Assembly (NCBI GenBank): GCA_947260025.1
Contig: CAMYON010000013.1
Span: forward strand, 84,806-148,805
DNA length: 64,000 nt
Direction of reading: 5' to 3'
Source: an uncultured Gammaproteobacteria bacterium
Lineage (GTDB): Bacteria; Pseudomonadota; Gammaproteobacteria; GCA-001735895
In this document: in pieces, positions 33,700-43,547 of the stretch
Numbering within the stretch: the first letter of the stretch is position 1
Layout: each line of letters starts with the position of its first letter
Translations under genes and position numbers: made by a program
Notes under the pieces: generated by a model
Told to the model about the DNA's origin: nothing
What the model saw: the letters and a program-made list of their open reading frames with translations, nothing else
Database searches by the model: none

Positions 33700-33792
33700 G
33701 CGAAAAAACTGTGTTGGTAGTGTTTTGCCCAGATATAGGCAGTACAATGCTACGTTGGCGAATATATCATAGTTTCCAGACACTGCCATCCA

Positions 33793-34749
33793 TTGAATTC
33801 ATATAAGCCTCAAAAAACCGCCGTCAGCATGGTGGAAATTAGCGCCGCCCAGTTAAACCAGCGGCTCGATAATTTCCTGATGAAACAACTGGATAACGTG
33901 CCGCGCACCAGGATTTATCGAATCATCCGCAAGGGCGAAGTGCGCGTCAATAAGAAACGCTGCAAGCCGGATTACAAACTGCAGATCGGCGATCAGGTGC
34001 GCATACCGCCGATACGCATGGACCAGGAAAAGCCGCACAAGGCGCGGCCACCGGCAGCGCTTGTCAGCAAAATCGAACAGGCCGTGCTGTACCAGAACCA
34101 CGACATCCTGATTGTGGACAAGCCGACGGGACTTGCGGTACACGCCGGCTCCGGCGTGGATTACGGTCTTATCGACGTTATGCGACTGCTGTATCCAGAA
34201 ACCGAAATCGAACTGGTCCACCGACTCGATCGCGATACCAGCGGCTGTCTGTTGCTGGCAAAGAATCGCCAGGCTCTGCTCGCTATGCAGGTGTTGCTGC
34301 GGGAACGGCAACTCAACAAGAACTATACCGCCGTGGTACAGGGGTATTGGCCGCAGGAAATAGCCGAGATATCGCAACCGTTGCAGAAATTTCATCTGCC
34401 CAACGGCGAGCGACGGGTGCGAGTAGACGCCAAGGGAAAACCGGCATTGAGTCGTATCAAGCTGCTGCGTGGCGGCAAATACTACAGCATTATCCAGGTG
34501 GAGTTGGTAACCGGTCGCACTCATCAAATCAGGGTGCACTGCCAGGCACAGGGGCATCCGATCGCCGGCGACGACAAGTACGGTGACAACGAGTTCAACC
34601 GCAACCTGCGCCGGCGCGGTATCAGGCGCCTGATGTTGCACGCTTCGAGCCTTGAACTCCCGTTTTGCGACTACACTTCGGAGATAGTAATCAATGCGCC
34701 CTTGCCGGCTGAGTTCGAACTATTGCTGGCCGACGCTGCACGGGCTTGA
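33793..34749 (+). CDS. rluC: 23S rRNA pseudouridine synthase RluC (S4 + RluA type)
   Basis: HRLDRDTSGCLLLAKN; TGRTHQIRVH; S4 region; divergent from rne as in E. coli; ATG 33829 is an alternative start. Confidence 0.93.
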   Translation: MNSYKPQKTAVSMVEISAAQLNQRLDNFLMKQLDNVPRTRIYRIIRKGEVRVNKKRCKPDYKLQIGDQVRIPPIRMDQEKPHKARPPAALVSKIEQAVLYQNHDILIVDKPTGLAVHAGSGVDYGLIDVMRLLYPETEIELVHRLDRDTSGCLLLAKNRQALLAMQVLLRERQLNKNYTAVVQGYWPQEIAEISQPLQKFHLPNGERRVRVDAKGKPALSRIKLLRGGKYYSIIQVELVTGRTHQIRVHCQAQGHPIAGDDKYGDNEFNRNLRRRGIRRLMLHASSLELPFCDYTSEIVINAPLPAEFELLLADAARA

Positions 34750-34776
34750 ATCACTTACCCCTGAACAGGAACTATC

Positions 34777-35731
34777 ATGGTCGATCCAGACACCGAAACT
34801 AACCAGGCGCGCCCCGCGGCCGACGTCCATAACCAGAAGGTTGTCGACCGATTAGTATTTGCGGCGCTAAGAGAGCAGACGCGTGCACGCCGCTGGCGAC
34901 CTGATCTTCGTCACCTTCACGCTGATGACCGCCGGTGACGGTGGTTTTGGCGTTGGCGGAGAACCGGATGGCGAAAAACATACCGCGGTAGTGAAGCTTT
35001 CCGGCCTGATTGCCAGCGGTGAAAAGGCTGGATCGGAAAGAATGATTAGCGGAATCAAAAGGGCCTTCGAGCATGAGGATACCGCGGGCATAGTGCTCGA
35101 GATCAACTCGCCTGGGGGGTCCCCGGTCCAATCGGCTTATATATTCGATGAAATCATGCGTCTCAAGCAAAAGCATGATTCGATCCCGCTGTACGCGGTT
35201 GTCACCGATATCGCGGCTTCGGGTGGATATTTCGTGGCTTCCGCCGCCGACAAGATCTACGTCAACAAATCGAGCCTGGTGGGCTCGATCGGAGTACGCC
35301 TGGATGCCTTCGGTTTTGTCGACCTGATGCAAAAGCTCGGCATCGAGCGGCGACTGCTGACCGCGGGTGAAAACAAAGGCCTGTTCGATCCATTTCTGCC
35401 CGAACAGGACGCGCAGAAGGCACATTTGCAAAACATGCTGGACCAGGTGCACGATCACTTTATCGACGCGGTCAAGCAGGGCCGGGGCGATCGTCTCGAT
35501 CAAAGCCCGGATATCTTCAGCGGGCTGATCTGGAGCGGCGAACAATCGCTGGCACTCGGGCTGGCCGACGCTTACGGCACGACAAGCAGCGTCGCCCGGG
35601 AACTTCAGGCTGAACAAATGGTGGACTTTACGCCCGAGACAGATTTGCTCGAACGCATCGCAGACCGTATCGGCAGTAGCGCTGGACGAAGCATCAGTCA
35701 GTACCTGCTGGGTAATTATTCGATCAACTAG
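34777..35731 (+). pseudogene. sppA: S49 signal peptide peptidase SppA with apparent +1 frameshift near codon 42
   Basis: Frame of ATG 34777 gives MVDPDTETNQARPAADVHNQKVVDRLVFAALREQTRARRWR then stops at 34936-34938; catalytic remainder is in the next frame (34883-35731: KHTAVVKLSGLIASG, EINSPGGSPVQSAYI, DIAASGGYFVASAADKI). Confidence 0.75.
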
Positions 35732-35738
35732 CGACGCG

Positions 35739-36320
35739 TTATACGACTTCGATCCCGGCCTGCTCCAGCATCGTAGTCAGCCTTAGCAGCGGTAACCCGA
35801 TCAGCGCGTTAGGATCGTCGCCGCGCAATGCGCTAAACAGGCAGGCGCCATAGCCTTCTGCCTTGAAGCTGCCGGCGCAATCGTAGGGTTGTTCGACCTC
35901 GAGGTAATGCTCCAGCTGTTTGTCGGTCAGATTCCTGAACTCGACCTCGAAAAGCACATCGTCGACGGCACAATAGCGACGCTCCAGGCTGAGCACACAG
36001 ACACCGGTGTGAAACACGACCGTCTTTCCCTGTGCCCGCCGCAGCTGCTCCAGGGCCCTGACGTGCGAGCCCGGTTTACCGAGGATTTCGTCATCCAGCA
36101 GCGCGCATTGATCCGACCCGATCACCACTGCCTGCGGATAGCTTTCGGCGATACTCTGTGCCTTGGCCTGCGCCAGCCGACAAACGTAGTCGCGCGCCTG
36201 CTCCCCATCGTTGATGGATTCGTCGATGTTCGGGGAATGGCATTCGTAGTCGAGATGCAATCGGTCCAGCAACTGTCTGCGATAGGGTGAACTGCTGGCC
36301 AGGATAATCTTGTTTTGCAA
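35739..36320 (-). CDS. Maf-family nucleotide pyrophosphatase (YceF-type)
   Basis: ILASSSPYRRQLLDRL; AQAKAQSIAESYPQAVVIGSDQCALLD; GDDPNALIGLPLLRLTTML. Confidence 0.93.
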   Translation of the reverse strand: MQNKIILASSSPYRRQLLDRLHLDYECHSPNIDESINDGEQARDYVCRLAQAKAQSIAESYPQAVVIGSDQCALLDDEILGKPGSHVRALEQLRRAQGKTVVFHTGVCVLSLERRYCAVDDVLFEVEFRNLTDKQLEHYLEVEQPYDCAGSFKAEGYGACLFSALRGDDPNALIGLPLLRLTTMLEQAGIEVV

Positions 36321-36484
36321 TAGATTCGATACTCCGCATCAGGAATGATTCTGGACCCGTACCGGACCCCACGGTCGAGCCGCAGCGCCGTATATTACAG
36401 GCATTCCGCGAATTCACAATCCTGTGATTTTAGCCGCGAATTGAATAGACATTGTTATCCACAAGCATGTAAAATCGCCGCCTT

Positions 36485-37006
36485 ATGCGGGATAAGTTGC
36501 GTAGGCGCTACCAGGTTCAAAAGGAAGTGACCCGAAACGGCCATTTTGAAGGCGATATCGCAGTATCGGAATTGGCACGTTTGGGAGAGCTTTTGTACCC
36601 GGGTGAAGCTGGTCGATTAGACCGGAAAATCGCCGTCAAGTTTGAGTTTGTTCGTAACGAGTACGAGATACCCATGATAGTAGGGCAGCTGCAAACCAGT
36701 CTTGAGCTGGAATGCCAACGCTGCCTGCAGGCATTGGAAATTCCGATGAAACTGGATTTCCGGCTGATGATAGATGCCAGCGATGAACTGCTGCGCGATA
36801 GCAGCATGGATACGCTATACAGCGAAGACGGCTTCATCGACGTATTCGAAGTGGTAGAAGACGAGTTGATCCTGGCGATCCCGCTGGTGGCCTTGCACGA
36901 GAATAGCGATTGCAATGAGCACTGGCCGGACTCGTCGGCGCAACACGAGACCGCTGTTAAAGACAACCCGTTTGCAGTTTTAGAGCAACTGAAAACGACA
37001 GATTAA
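36485..37006 (+). CDS. YceD family (DUF177) protein
   Basis: LELECQRCLQALEIPMKLDFRLMI; ELILAIPLVALHE; directly upstream of rpmF. Confidence 0.9.
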   Translation: MRDKLRRRYQVQKEVTRNGHFEGDIAVSELARLGELLYPGEAGRLDRKIAVKFEFVRNEYEIPMIVGQLQTSLELECQRCLQALEIPMKLDFRLMIDASDELLRDSSMDTLYSEDGFIDVFEVVEDELILAIPLVALHENSDCNEHWPDSSAQHETAVKDNPFAVLEQLKTTD

Positions 37007-37023
37007 GTTAACTGGAGATACCA

Positions 37024-37218
37024 ATGGCAGTTCAGAAAAACCGGAAAACCCCCTCCAAGCGAGGCATGAGACGATCGCATGATGCCCTCGGCGGCGAGAC
37101 CCTGTCGGTCGAACCGACGACAGGCGAAACGCACCGCCGCCATCATGTCAGCGCCGACGGTTATTACAAGGGACGAAGAGTTATCGCGGACAAGGTCGTC
37201 GAAGACGACGACGAGTAG
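37024..37218 (+). CDS. rpmF: 50S ribosomal protein L32
   Basis: [22 protein letters not shown]...[21 protein letters not shown]. Confidence 0.98.
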   Translation: MAVQKNRKTPSKRGMRRSHDALGGETLSVEPTTGETHRRHHVSADGYYKGRRVIADKVVEDDDE

Positions 37219-37237
37219 TAGCGTTCAAATCGAACTG

Positions 37238-37269
37238 AATACGGGCGGCACATACCGCCCGTATTTATT
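37238..37269 (+). terminator. Rho-independent terminator between rpmF and plsX
   Basis: AATACGGGCGG-CACATA-CCGCCCGTATT 11-bp stem followed by TATTT. Confidence 0.75.
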
Positions 37270-37284
37270 TCGGACGCGGATTAA

Positions 37285-38316
37285 ATGATAAAAAAAATTA
37301 TTGCACTCGATGCCATGGGAGGCGATCACGGGCCCGTTGTCACGGTGGCTGCAGCCAGGCTGGCGGTGGAAAGGATTCCCGGCATCGAACTGGTCCTGGT
37401 CGGCAACCAGGAGCAGCTGGCGGCCGAGCTACAGAACAACAACCTGCAGCAGGAAAGTCGGGTCAGCCTGCATCACGCTTCCGAAGTCGTGGAGATGGGC
37501 GATCTACCGGCGGTGGCCCTGAAAAAGAAGAAGGATTCTTCGATGCGAGTGGCGATCAACCTGGTAAAGGACGACTCGGTGCAGGCTTGCGTCAGCGCGG
37601 GCAACACCGGGGCGCTAATGGCCACCAGTAAGTTCGTGTTAAAGACGATACGTGGAATCAGCCGACCCGCAATCTGCACGATATTACCGGGTATCAAGGG
37701 GCATACGCATATGCTCGATCTGGGCGCCAATCCCGAATGTACACCTGAAATCCTGGCCGAGTTCGCGCTCATGGGATCGGAGCTGGCGCGTTCCGTCGAA
37801 GGCATCGAAAAACCCAGCGTGGGCCTGCTCAATATAGGGTCGGAAGAAATCAAGGGCAGTGAATCGATCAAGCGCGCCAGCCAGCTTATTGCCGAGAGCC
37901 GCTTGAATTACTACGGATTTGTCGAAGGCGATGACATTTTCAAAGGCACCGTTAACGTCATCGTCACCGATGGGTTTGTCGGCAATGTCTCCCTCAAAAC
38001 CGGGGAGGGGCTCGCGGCGCTGGTGAACCACGTCCTGCGCAGCGAGTTCAAGCGCAACTGGTTGACTCGATTGGCGGGCCTCTGCGCGTTGCCTGTACTG
38101 CAGTCGATCAGGCGTCGCCTCGATCCGCGGCGCCACAATGGTGCCAGCCTGCTGGGACTCAACGGCATTGTCATCAAGAGCCACGGCAGCGCCGACGCGG
38201 AGTCTTTCTTCAACGCCATCAAGATCGCCGCGATCGAAATCGAAAACAACGTGCCGCAACGCATATCGAGCGCGATCGAAAACCATTTAAGCCAGGTGGA
38301 GGAAGCAGTGACATGA
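37285..38316 (+). CDS. plsX: Phosphate acyltransferase PlsX
   Basis: [44 protein letters not shown]. Confidence 0.97.
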   Translation: MIKKIIALDAMGGDHGPVVTVAAARLAVERIPGIELVLVGNQEQLAAELQNNNLQQESRVSLHHASEVVEMGDLPAVALKKKKDSSMRVAINLVKDDSVQACVSAGNTGALMATSKFVLKTIRGISRPAICTILPGIKGHTHMLDLGANPECTPEILAEFALMGSELARSVEGIEKPSVGLLNIGSEEIKGSESIKRASQLIAESRLNYYGFVEGDDIFKGTVNVIVTDGFVGNVSLKTGEGLAALVNHVLRSEFKRNWLTRLAGLCALPVLQSIRRRLDPRRHNGASLLGLNGIVIKSHGSADAESFFNAIKIAAIEIENNVPQRISSAIENHLSQVEEAVT

Positions 38317-39281
38317 TCTATGCGCGGATCAGCGGTACCGGCAGTTACCTGCCTGAAAATGTCATGACCAATCATGACCTGGAAAAAATTGTCGAAACTT
38401 CCGACCAGTGGATTCGCGAGCGCACCGGCATCGAGCAACGGCATATCGCCGCCGATGGCGAAACCACGGTGGACCTGGCGGAAAAAGCATCCCGCATGGC
38501 GATCGAATCCGCTGGCATCGATGCGTCCGAAATCGATCTGATCGTGCTCGCCACTTCCACCCCGGACAAGATATTCCCGAGTTCCGCCTGTATCCTGCAG
38601 GCGCGGCTCGATATTCACGGCTGCCCGGCGTTCGATATCCAGGCGGTGTGCACCGGGTTTGTCTATGCCCTGACGGTGGCGGAAAAATTCATCAAGACCG
38701 GCAGCGCCAGGAAAGCGCTGGTAGTAGGCGCGGAAGTCTTTTCACGCATTCTGAACTGGCAAGATCGCGGCACCTGCGTCCTGTTTGGAGACGGTGCCGG
38801 AGCGGTAATACTGGAAGCGAACGAAGAAACCGGAGTCCTGTCGACGCATATTCACGCCGACGGTAAATACGAAAACCTGCTGTGGGTGCCGCACGGTATT
38901 GCCGACGGCTACGACGAGGTCAAGCAGGGCAAGGCCTATGTCGAGATGAAGGGTAACGAGGTCTTCAAGATGGCGGTCAACACGCTCGGCCGAATCGTCG
39001 ACGAAACCCTGGATGCCAATCATATGAAGAAATCCGACATCGACTGGCTGGTGCCGCACCAGGCCAATATACGCATTATCACTGCGACCGCAAAAAAACT
39101 GAAAATGTCGATGGACCAGGTCGTCGTAACCGTCAATAAGCATGGTAATACGTCCGCGGCATCGGTGCCGCTGGCCCTCGATGTCGCGGTGCGCGACGGC
39201 CGTATCAAACGCAATGAACTCGTCCTGCTGGAAGCCTTCGGCGGCGGTTTCACCTGGGGCTCGGTGCTGCTGCGCTACTAA
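38313..39281 (+). CDS. fabH: 3-oxoacyl-ACP synthase III (FabH)
   Basis: Active-site [40 protein letters not shown]. Confidence 0.97.
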   Translation: MIYARISGTGSYLPENVMTNHDLEKIVETSDQWIRERTGIEQRHIAADGETTVDLAEKASRMAIESAGIDASEIDLIVLATSTPDKIFPSSACILQARLDIHGCPAFDIQAVCTGFVYALTVAEKFIKTGSARKALVVGAEVFSRILNWQDRGTCVLFGDGAGAVILEANEETGVLSTHIHADGKYENLLWVPHGIADGYDEVKQGKAYVEMKGNEVFKMAVNTLGRIVDETLDANHMKKSDIDWLVPHQANIRIITATAKKLKMSMDQVVVTVNKHGNTSAASVPLALDVAVRDGRIKRNELVLLEAFGGGFTWGSVLLRY

Positions 39282-39356
39282 GCCCACCTCGTCGGCTGGA
39301 TTACAAGAAGTAGGATAGCTGTGTTATGATGCCGGCAGATTATCCGGTGTCCAATC

Positions 39357-40004
39357 ATGATAAGCGTACTCTTAACCGACGACCACATGCTGGTTCGCAG
39401 CGGCATCCGCCGCCTGCTGGAAGATAGCCAGCAGGTCAAGATTGTAGGCGAGGCAGATTGCGGCGAGGATAGCGTTCAGCTGGCGCAAGAGCTCGAACCC
39501 AACGTCATCCTGATGGACGTCAATATGCCGGGAATCGGTGGTGTCGAGGCCTGCCGTCGAATTCTGCAACGTAATCCCCAGCAGAAAATCATCGTGTTGA
39601 CCATCCACAACGAACAAACCTTTCCCAAGCGTATGCTCGAGATCGGCGCCAAGGGTTACCTGACCAAGGATTGCGAGGTCGAAGAAATGTTGAATGCCAT
39701 CAGGCAGGTTTATAACGGCGGTGCGTACATTGCGCCGAGCATAGCACAGCAGCTGGCCCTGTCGCTGCTGCCCGGCAACGAGCACAATCCGATCGATCGG
39801 CTGTCGCGGCGCGAATTCCAGGTCATGTTGATGATTTCACACGGTCTGACCAATGCCGAAATCTCCGAAAAACTGTGTCTCAGTCCCAAAACTATCAGCA
39901 CCTACCGTCTGCGCCTGCTGGAAAAGCTGGGCGCACAGAACGAAGTCGACCTGATCAAGATTGCGGTTGAGCAGGGCATCGTAGAATTCGCCAATTCGGA
40001 TTAA
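39357..40004 (+). CDS. gacA: Response regulator GacA/UvrY (REC + LuxR HTH)
   Basis: MISVLLTDDHMLVRSGIRRLLE; LMDVNMPGIGG; LSRREFQVMLMISHGLTNAEISEKLCLSPKTISTYRLRLLEKL; upstream of uvrC. Confidence 0.92.
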   Translation: MISVLLTDDHMLVRSGIRRLLEDSQQVKIVGEADCGEDSVQLAQELEPNVILMDVNMPGIGGVEACRRILQRNPQQKIIVLTIHNEQTFPKRMLEIGAKGYLTKDCEVEEMLNAIRQVYNGGAYIAPSIAQQLALSLLPGNEHNPIDRLSRREFQVMLMISHGLTNAEISEKLCLSPKTISTYRLRLLEKLGAQNEVDLIKIAVEQGIVEFANSD

Positions 40005-40009
40005 TCGAC

Positions 40010-40636
40010 GTGTCTGACTTGCACGGCTGTCAACTGTGTCCGCGTCTAAGCCAATTCCGCAGCGAACAGAAACTCAGGTATCCGGATTACCATTGCCTGC
40101 CGGTCGCGGACTTCGGCGCCGCTGACCCACGCCTGTTAATTGTCGGCCTGGCACCAGGACTACACGGTGCAAACGCTACTGGCAGGCCTTTTACCGGCGA
40201 TGCCTCGGGTGAGGTTTTATTCCAGACCCTGCATCGTTTCGGATTCGCGAGTATTTCCCGTTCGCGCAGCCAGGGTGACGGCATGCGTCTATACCAATGC
40301 AGGATAACCAACGCGGTTAAGTGTGTGCCGCCGCAAAACCGGCCTAGTGGCGAGGAAGTAAGAAACTGTAATCCGTATCTGCGCGACGAGATATCTCGCC
40401 TGCAGGCCGGTTCCATAGTCCTCGCGCTCGGTACCATCGCCCATCGCGCCGTGTTGCGGGCCCTGGGTCTGCGACAGGTCGAGATGCGTTTTCACCATGG
40501 AGCAGAGCACCGACTACCGGGACAACTGCAGTTAATCGATTCCTATCACTGCAGCCGCTACAATTTCAACACCGGCAGACTCAACCCTATCATGTTCGAT
40601 CAGGTTTTCGAACGTATCGTCGAGCTGATGCGATGA
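40010..40636 (+). CDS. Uracil-DNA glycosylase superfamily protein, family 5 (UDGb)-like
   Basis: GLAPGLHGANATGRPFTGDASG motif 1; DSYHCSRYNFNTGRLN motif 2; CQLCPRL and KCVPPQNRPSGEEVRNC cysteine motifs; GTG start, overlaps uvrC by 4 nt. Confidence 0.88.
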   Translation: MSDLHGCQLCPRLSQFRSEQKLRYPDYHCLPVADFGAADPRLLIVGLAPGLHGANATGRPFTGDASGEVLFQTLHRFGFASISRSRSQGDGMRLYQCRITNAVKCVPPQNRPSGEEVRNCNPYLRDEISRLQAGSIVLALGTIAHRAVLRALGLRQVEMRFHHGAEHRLPGQLQLIDSYHCSRYNFNTGRLNPIMFDQVFERIVELMR

Positions 40637-42462
40637 ACCAGCGGACAAGTTTCGATCACAAGGCCTTTCTCGACACGGTTAACAGCAAACCCGGCGTTTA
40701 CCGCATGATCGACAGCAACGACAAGGTTATTTACGTCGGCAAGGCCAAGAACCTGAAAAAGCGGCTGGCCAGTTACTTTCGTCGGACCGGGCTGAGCACG
40801 CGCATCATGTCGCTGGTGAACAATATCCACAATATAGAGGTCATCAATACGCGTACCGAAAGCGAGGCGCTGCTGCTGGAAAACGACCTGATCAAGAACT
40901 TGAATCCGCGTTACAACATCCTGTTTCGCGACGACAAGAGTTATCCCTATATCTGCCTGACCAAACACGAATTTCCGCGCCTCAAAGTGTTTCGGGGTAA
41001 GCCCGACAAGCGCAAGGGGACCTTCTTCGGTCCGTTCCCCAGTGCCGGTTCGATCCGTTACACCATCAACCACGTGCAACGCATGTTCCAGCTGCGCAAT
41101 TGCGAGGATTCTGCCATGTCCAACCGCACCCGCGCCTGCCTGCAGTATCAGATCAAACGCTGTACCGGGCCCTGTGTCGGCCATACCGACCAGGCAAGCT
41201 ACCAGCGCCAGATCGAACAGGCGCAAATGTTTCTCGAAGGCCGCAGTAGCCAACTCATCGACCAGCAGATCGAACTGATGGAAGATTTTTCCGACAGGCT
41301 CGAATTCGAACAGGCGGCCCAGGTGCGCGACCGCATCGAAACGCTGCGCCGGGTGACCGAAAAGCAGTTCGTCACCAACTTCGATGGCGATATCGACATC
41401 ATCGCCTGCGAAATGCAGCAGGACTTCAGCTGCATCCAGCTATTCATGATTCGCAATGGCACCTCGCTCGGCAACAAGCCGTTTTACAATCGCGCCAGGC
41501 TCGACACCGATGCCGCCAGCCTGCTGGAAAGTTTCATCATCCAGCACTATTCGAACCATCCTGCGCCGCCCGAGATCATCGTCAGCCATGAACTCGAAAA
41601 CAGCGAGCTGCTGGCCGAATCGTTGCATCAACTCAACCATTCCAGGATCAGGATCGTGCACAGTGTCCGCGACAAGCGCCGGCGTGCACTGGAAAACGCG
41701 ATCAACAATGCCAAACAGGCCCTGGAAAGCTACCTGCTATCGGCAAGCATGCTGAGCAAGCGCTATCAAAACCTGGTCGAAATACTGCACCTCGAGAATC
41801 CGCCCGAACGCATAGAGTGCTTTGATATCAGTCACACCATGGGTGAATCGACCAAGGCGTCCTGCGTTGTCTTCGGCAAAGAGGGAGCGATAAAGAACGA
41901 GTACCGTCGCTATAACATCAGGGATATCCAGGCCGGCGACGACTATGCCGCGATGCGCCAGGTGCTGGAGCGGCGTTACGAAAAAAGACGCAACTCTCCC
42001 GAGCAGTTGCCGGACCTGATCCTGATCGACGGCGGTAAAGGACAACTGGGCATCGCGCTCGAAGTGCTGGAGGCCCTCAATATTCCGACCGTTAAGGAAA
42101 ACCTGCGTGTCTTCGGCGTGGCCAAGGGGGTCGAGCGGCGCGCCGGTTATGAAGATATCCTTGACGAGGAAATGTCCGCGCTCAACTTTCCGCTGGATTC
42201 TCCCGGGCTGCTGTTGATCCAGCAGATTCGGGACGAAGCGCATCGCTTTGCAATCACCGGGCATAGACAGGCCCGCGCCAAAACCCGCAATAAGTCGAGA
42301 CTCGAGGAAATCCCCGGTATCGGCGCCAGGAAACGGCAAATACTGCTGAATACCTTCGGTGGGCTGCAGGGCGTCAAGGCCGCGGGAATCGAGGAGTTGA
42401 TGCAAATCAGGGGCATTAACCGAGAGACCGCGCAGGCGATCTATGATAGTTTTCACGGCTAA
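40633..42462 (+). CDS. uvrC: Excinuclease ABC subunit C
   Basis: GIY-YIG KPGVYRMIDSNDKVIYVGKAKNLKKRLASYF; IECFDISHTMGESTKASCVVF; C-terminal HhH. Confidence 0.98.
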   Translation: MNQRTSFDHKAFLDTVNSKPGVYRMIDSNDKVIYVGKAKNLKKRLASYFRRTGLSTRIMSLVNNIHNIEVINTRTESEALLLENDLIKNLNPRYNILFRDDKSYPYICLTKHEFPRLKVFRGKPDKRKGTFFGPFPSAGSIRYTINHVQRMFQLRNCEDSAMSNRTRACLQYQIKRCTGPCVGHTDQASYQRQIEQAQMFLEGRSSQLIDQQIELMEDFSDRLEFEQAAQVRDRIETLRRVTEKQFVTNFDGDIDIIACEMQQDFSCIQLFMIRNGTSLGNKPFYNRARLDTDAASLLESFIIQHYSNHPAPPEIIVSHELENSELLAESLHQLNHSRIRIVHSVRDKRRRALENAINNAKQALESYLLSASMLSKRYQNLVEILHLENPPERIECFDISHTMGESTKASCVVFGKEGAIKNEYRRYNIRDIQAGDDYAAMRQVLERRYEKRRNSPEQLPDLILIDGGKGQLGIALEVLEALNIPTVKENLRVFGVAKGVERRAGYEDILDEEMSALNFPLDSPGLLLIQQIRDEAHRFAITGHRQARAKTRNKSRLEEIPGIGARKRQILLNTFGGLQGVKAAGIEELMQIRGINRETAQAIYDSFHG

Positions 42463-42480
42463 TTATCGGGCCATGAGCCA

Positions 42481-43041
42481 ATGACAGTAACGCTGCCAAC
42501 CGCCATTACGCTGTTTCGAATCGCCCTGATCCCGCTTTTCGTGCTGGTGTTTTACCTGCCATTTAGCTGGGCCAATGTCGTCGCCACAGTCATTTTCGCT
42601 ATCGCCAGTTTCAGCGACTGGGTGGATGGCTACCTGGCGCGTTCGATGCAGCTCGAGTCATCGTTCGGTGCCTTCCTCGACCCGGTCGCCGACAAGTTGA
42701 TGGTGGTCGTGGTAATCGTGCTGCTGGTGGAGGCAAATCCGAGTATTTTCGTGGCGTTGCCATCGATTGTTATCGTTGCCCGGGAGATTTCGATTTCGGC
42801 GCTGCGAGAATGGATGGCACAGCTCGGCGCCAGCACCACGGTGAAAGTTTCATTCATCGGCAAAACCAAGACCGTGGCGCAAATGCTGGCGCTGGGATTC
42901 ATGATTTTTTCGGAGCCCTTGATGGGATTTCCCGTGTTCCAGATAGGCCTCGGCATCTATTACCTGGCAGCGCTGCTGACCCTGGTGTCGATGGTTATTT
43001 ACCTGCGCGCCGCGTGGCCGGTTATTAACCACCATAGTTAG
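42481..43041 (+). CDS. pgsA: CDP-diacylglycerol--glycerol-3-phosphate 3-phosphatidyltransferase
   Basis: SFSDWVDGYLARSMQLESSFGAFLDPVADKLMVV CDP-alcohol phosphatidyltransferase motif. Confidence 0.97.
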   Translation: MTVTLPTAITLFRIALIPLFVLVFYLPFSWANVVATVIFAIASFSDWVDGYLARSMQLESSFGAFLDPVADKLMVVVVIVLLVEANPSIFVALPSIVIVAREISISALREWMAQLGASTTVKVSFIGKTKTVAQMLALGFMIFSEPLMGFPVFQIGLGIYYLAALLTLVSMVIYLRAAWPVINHHS

Positions 43042-43102
43042 CATTTGCAGGCTGCTGGCAGCTTGACAGGCGAGGGTGAATATATAGAATAGCGGCTCTT
43101 TT

Positions 43103-43178
43103 GCGGGAATAGCTCAGCTGGTAGAGCACAACCTTGCCAAGGTTGGGGTCGCGAGTTCGAATCTCGTTTCCCGCTCCA
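43103..43178 (+). tRNA. tRNA-Gly (GCC)
   Basis: 76 nt cloverleaf, anticodon stem-loop CAACC-TTGCCAA-GGTTG, GTTCGAATC T-loop, encoded CCA. Confidence 0.97.
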
Positions 43179-43220
43179 GTTTTGACGACCGCGCTTCGAT
43201 AAGCAGGATTGCCCTTCATT

Positions 43221-43294
43221 GGCTGGGTGGCAGAGTGGTTATGCAGCGGCCTGCAAAGCCGTGTACGGCGGTTCGATTCCGCCCTCAGCCTCCA
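43221..43294 (+). tRNA. tRNA-Cys (GCA)
   Basis: 74 nt, acceptor GGCTGGG/CTCAGCC, anticodon loop CTGCAAA, encoded CCA. Confidence 0.96.
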
Positions 43295-43394
43295 TAATAA
43301 CGATACAGTGAAAGTCCGATCTTGTTGGAATAGAGCGATATATCTGAGATTTTATAAGTCGCTCCGAAACGCATCTGACAGCAAGGCATCCGTG

Positions 43395-43481
43395 GCCCGG
43401 ATGGCGAAATTGGTAGACGCAAGGGACTTAAAATCCCTCGGTGGAAACACCGTGCCGGTTCGACTCCGGCTCCGGGCACCA
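43395..43481 (+). tRNA. tRNA-Leu (TAA)
   Basis: 87 nt class II tRNA with long variable arm, acceptor GCCCGGA/TCCGGGC, anticodon loop CTTAAAA, encoded CCA. Confidence 0.97.
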
Positions 43482-43547
43482 AAAAATCAATAAGTTAGAT
43501 AACAAACTTCACGCACTTTATAGATAAATTCTCGCGCGCTGTTCGGG

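Noticed and set aside
33853-34641. 262-aa minus-strand ORF opposite rluC
   Set aside because: Shadow ORF, composition not protein-like, rluC call is firm.
34799-35617. 272-aa minus-strand ORF opposite sppA
   Set aside because: Shadow ORF; the plus-strand S49 protease motifs are clear.
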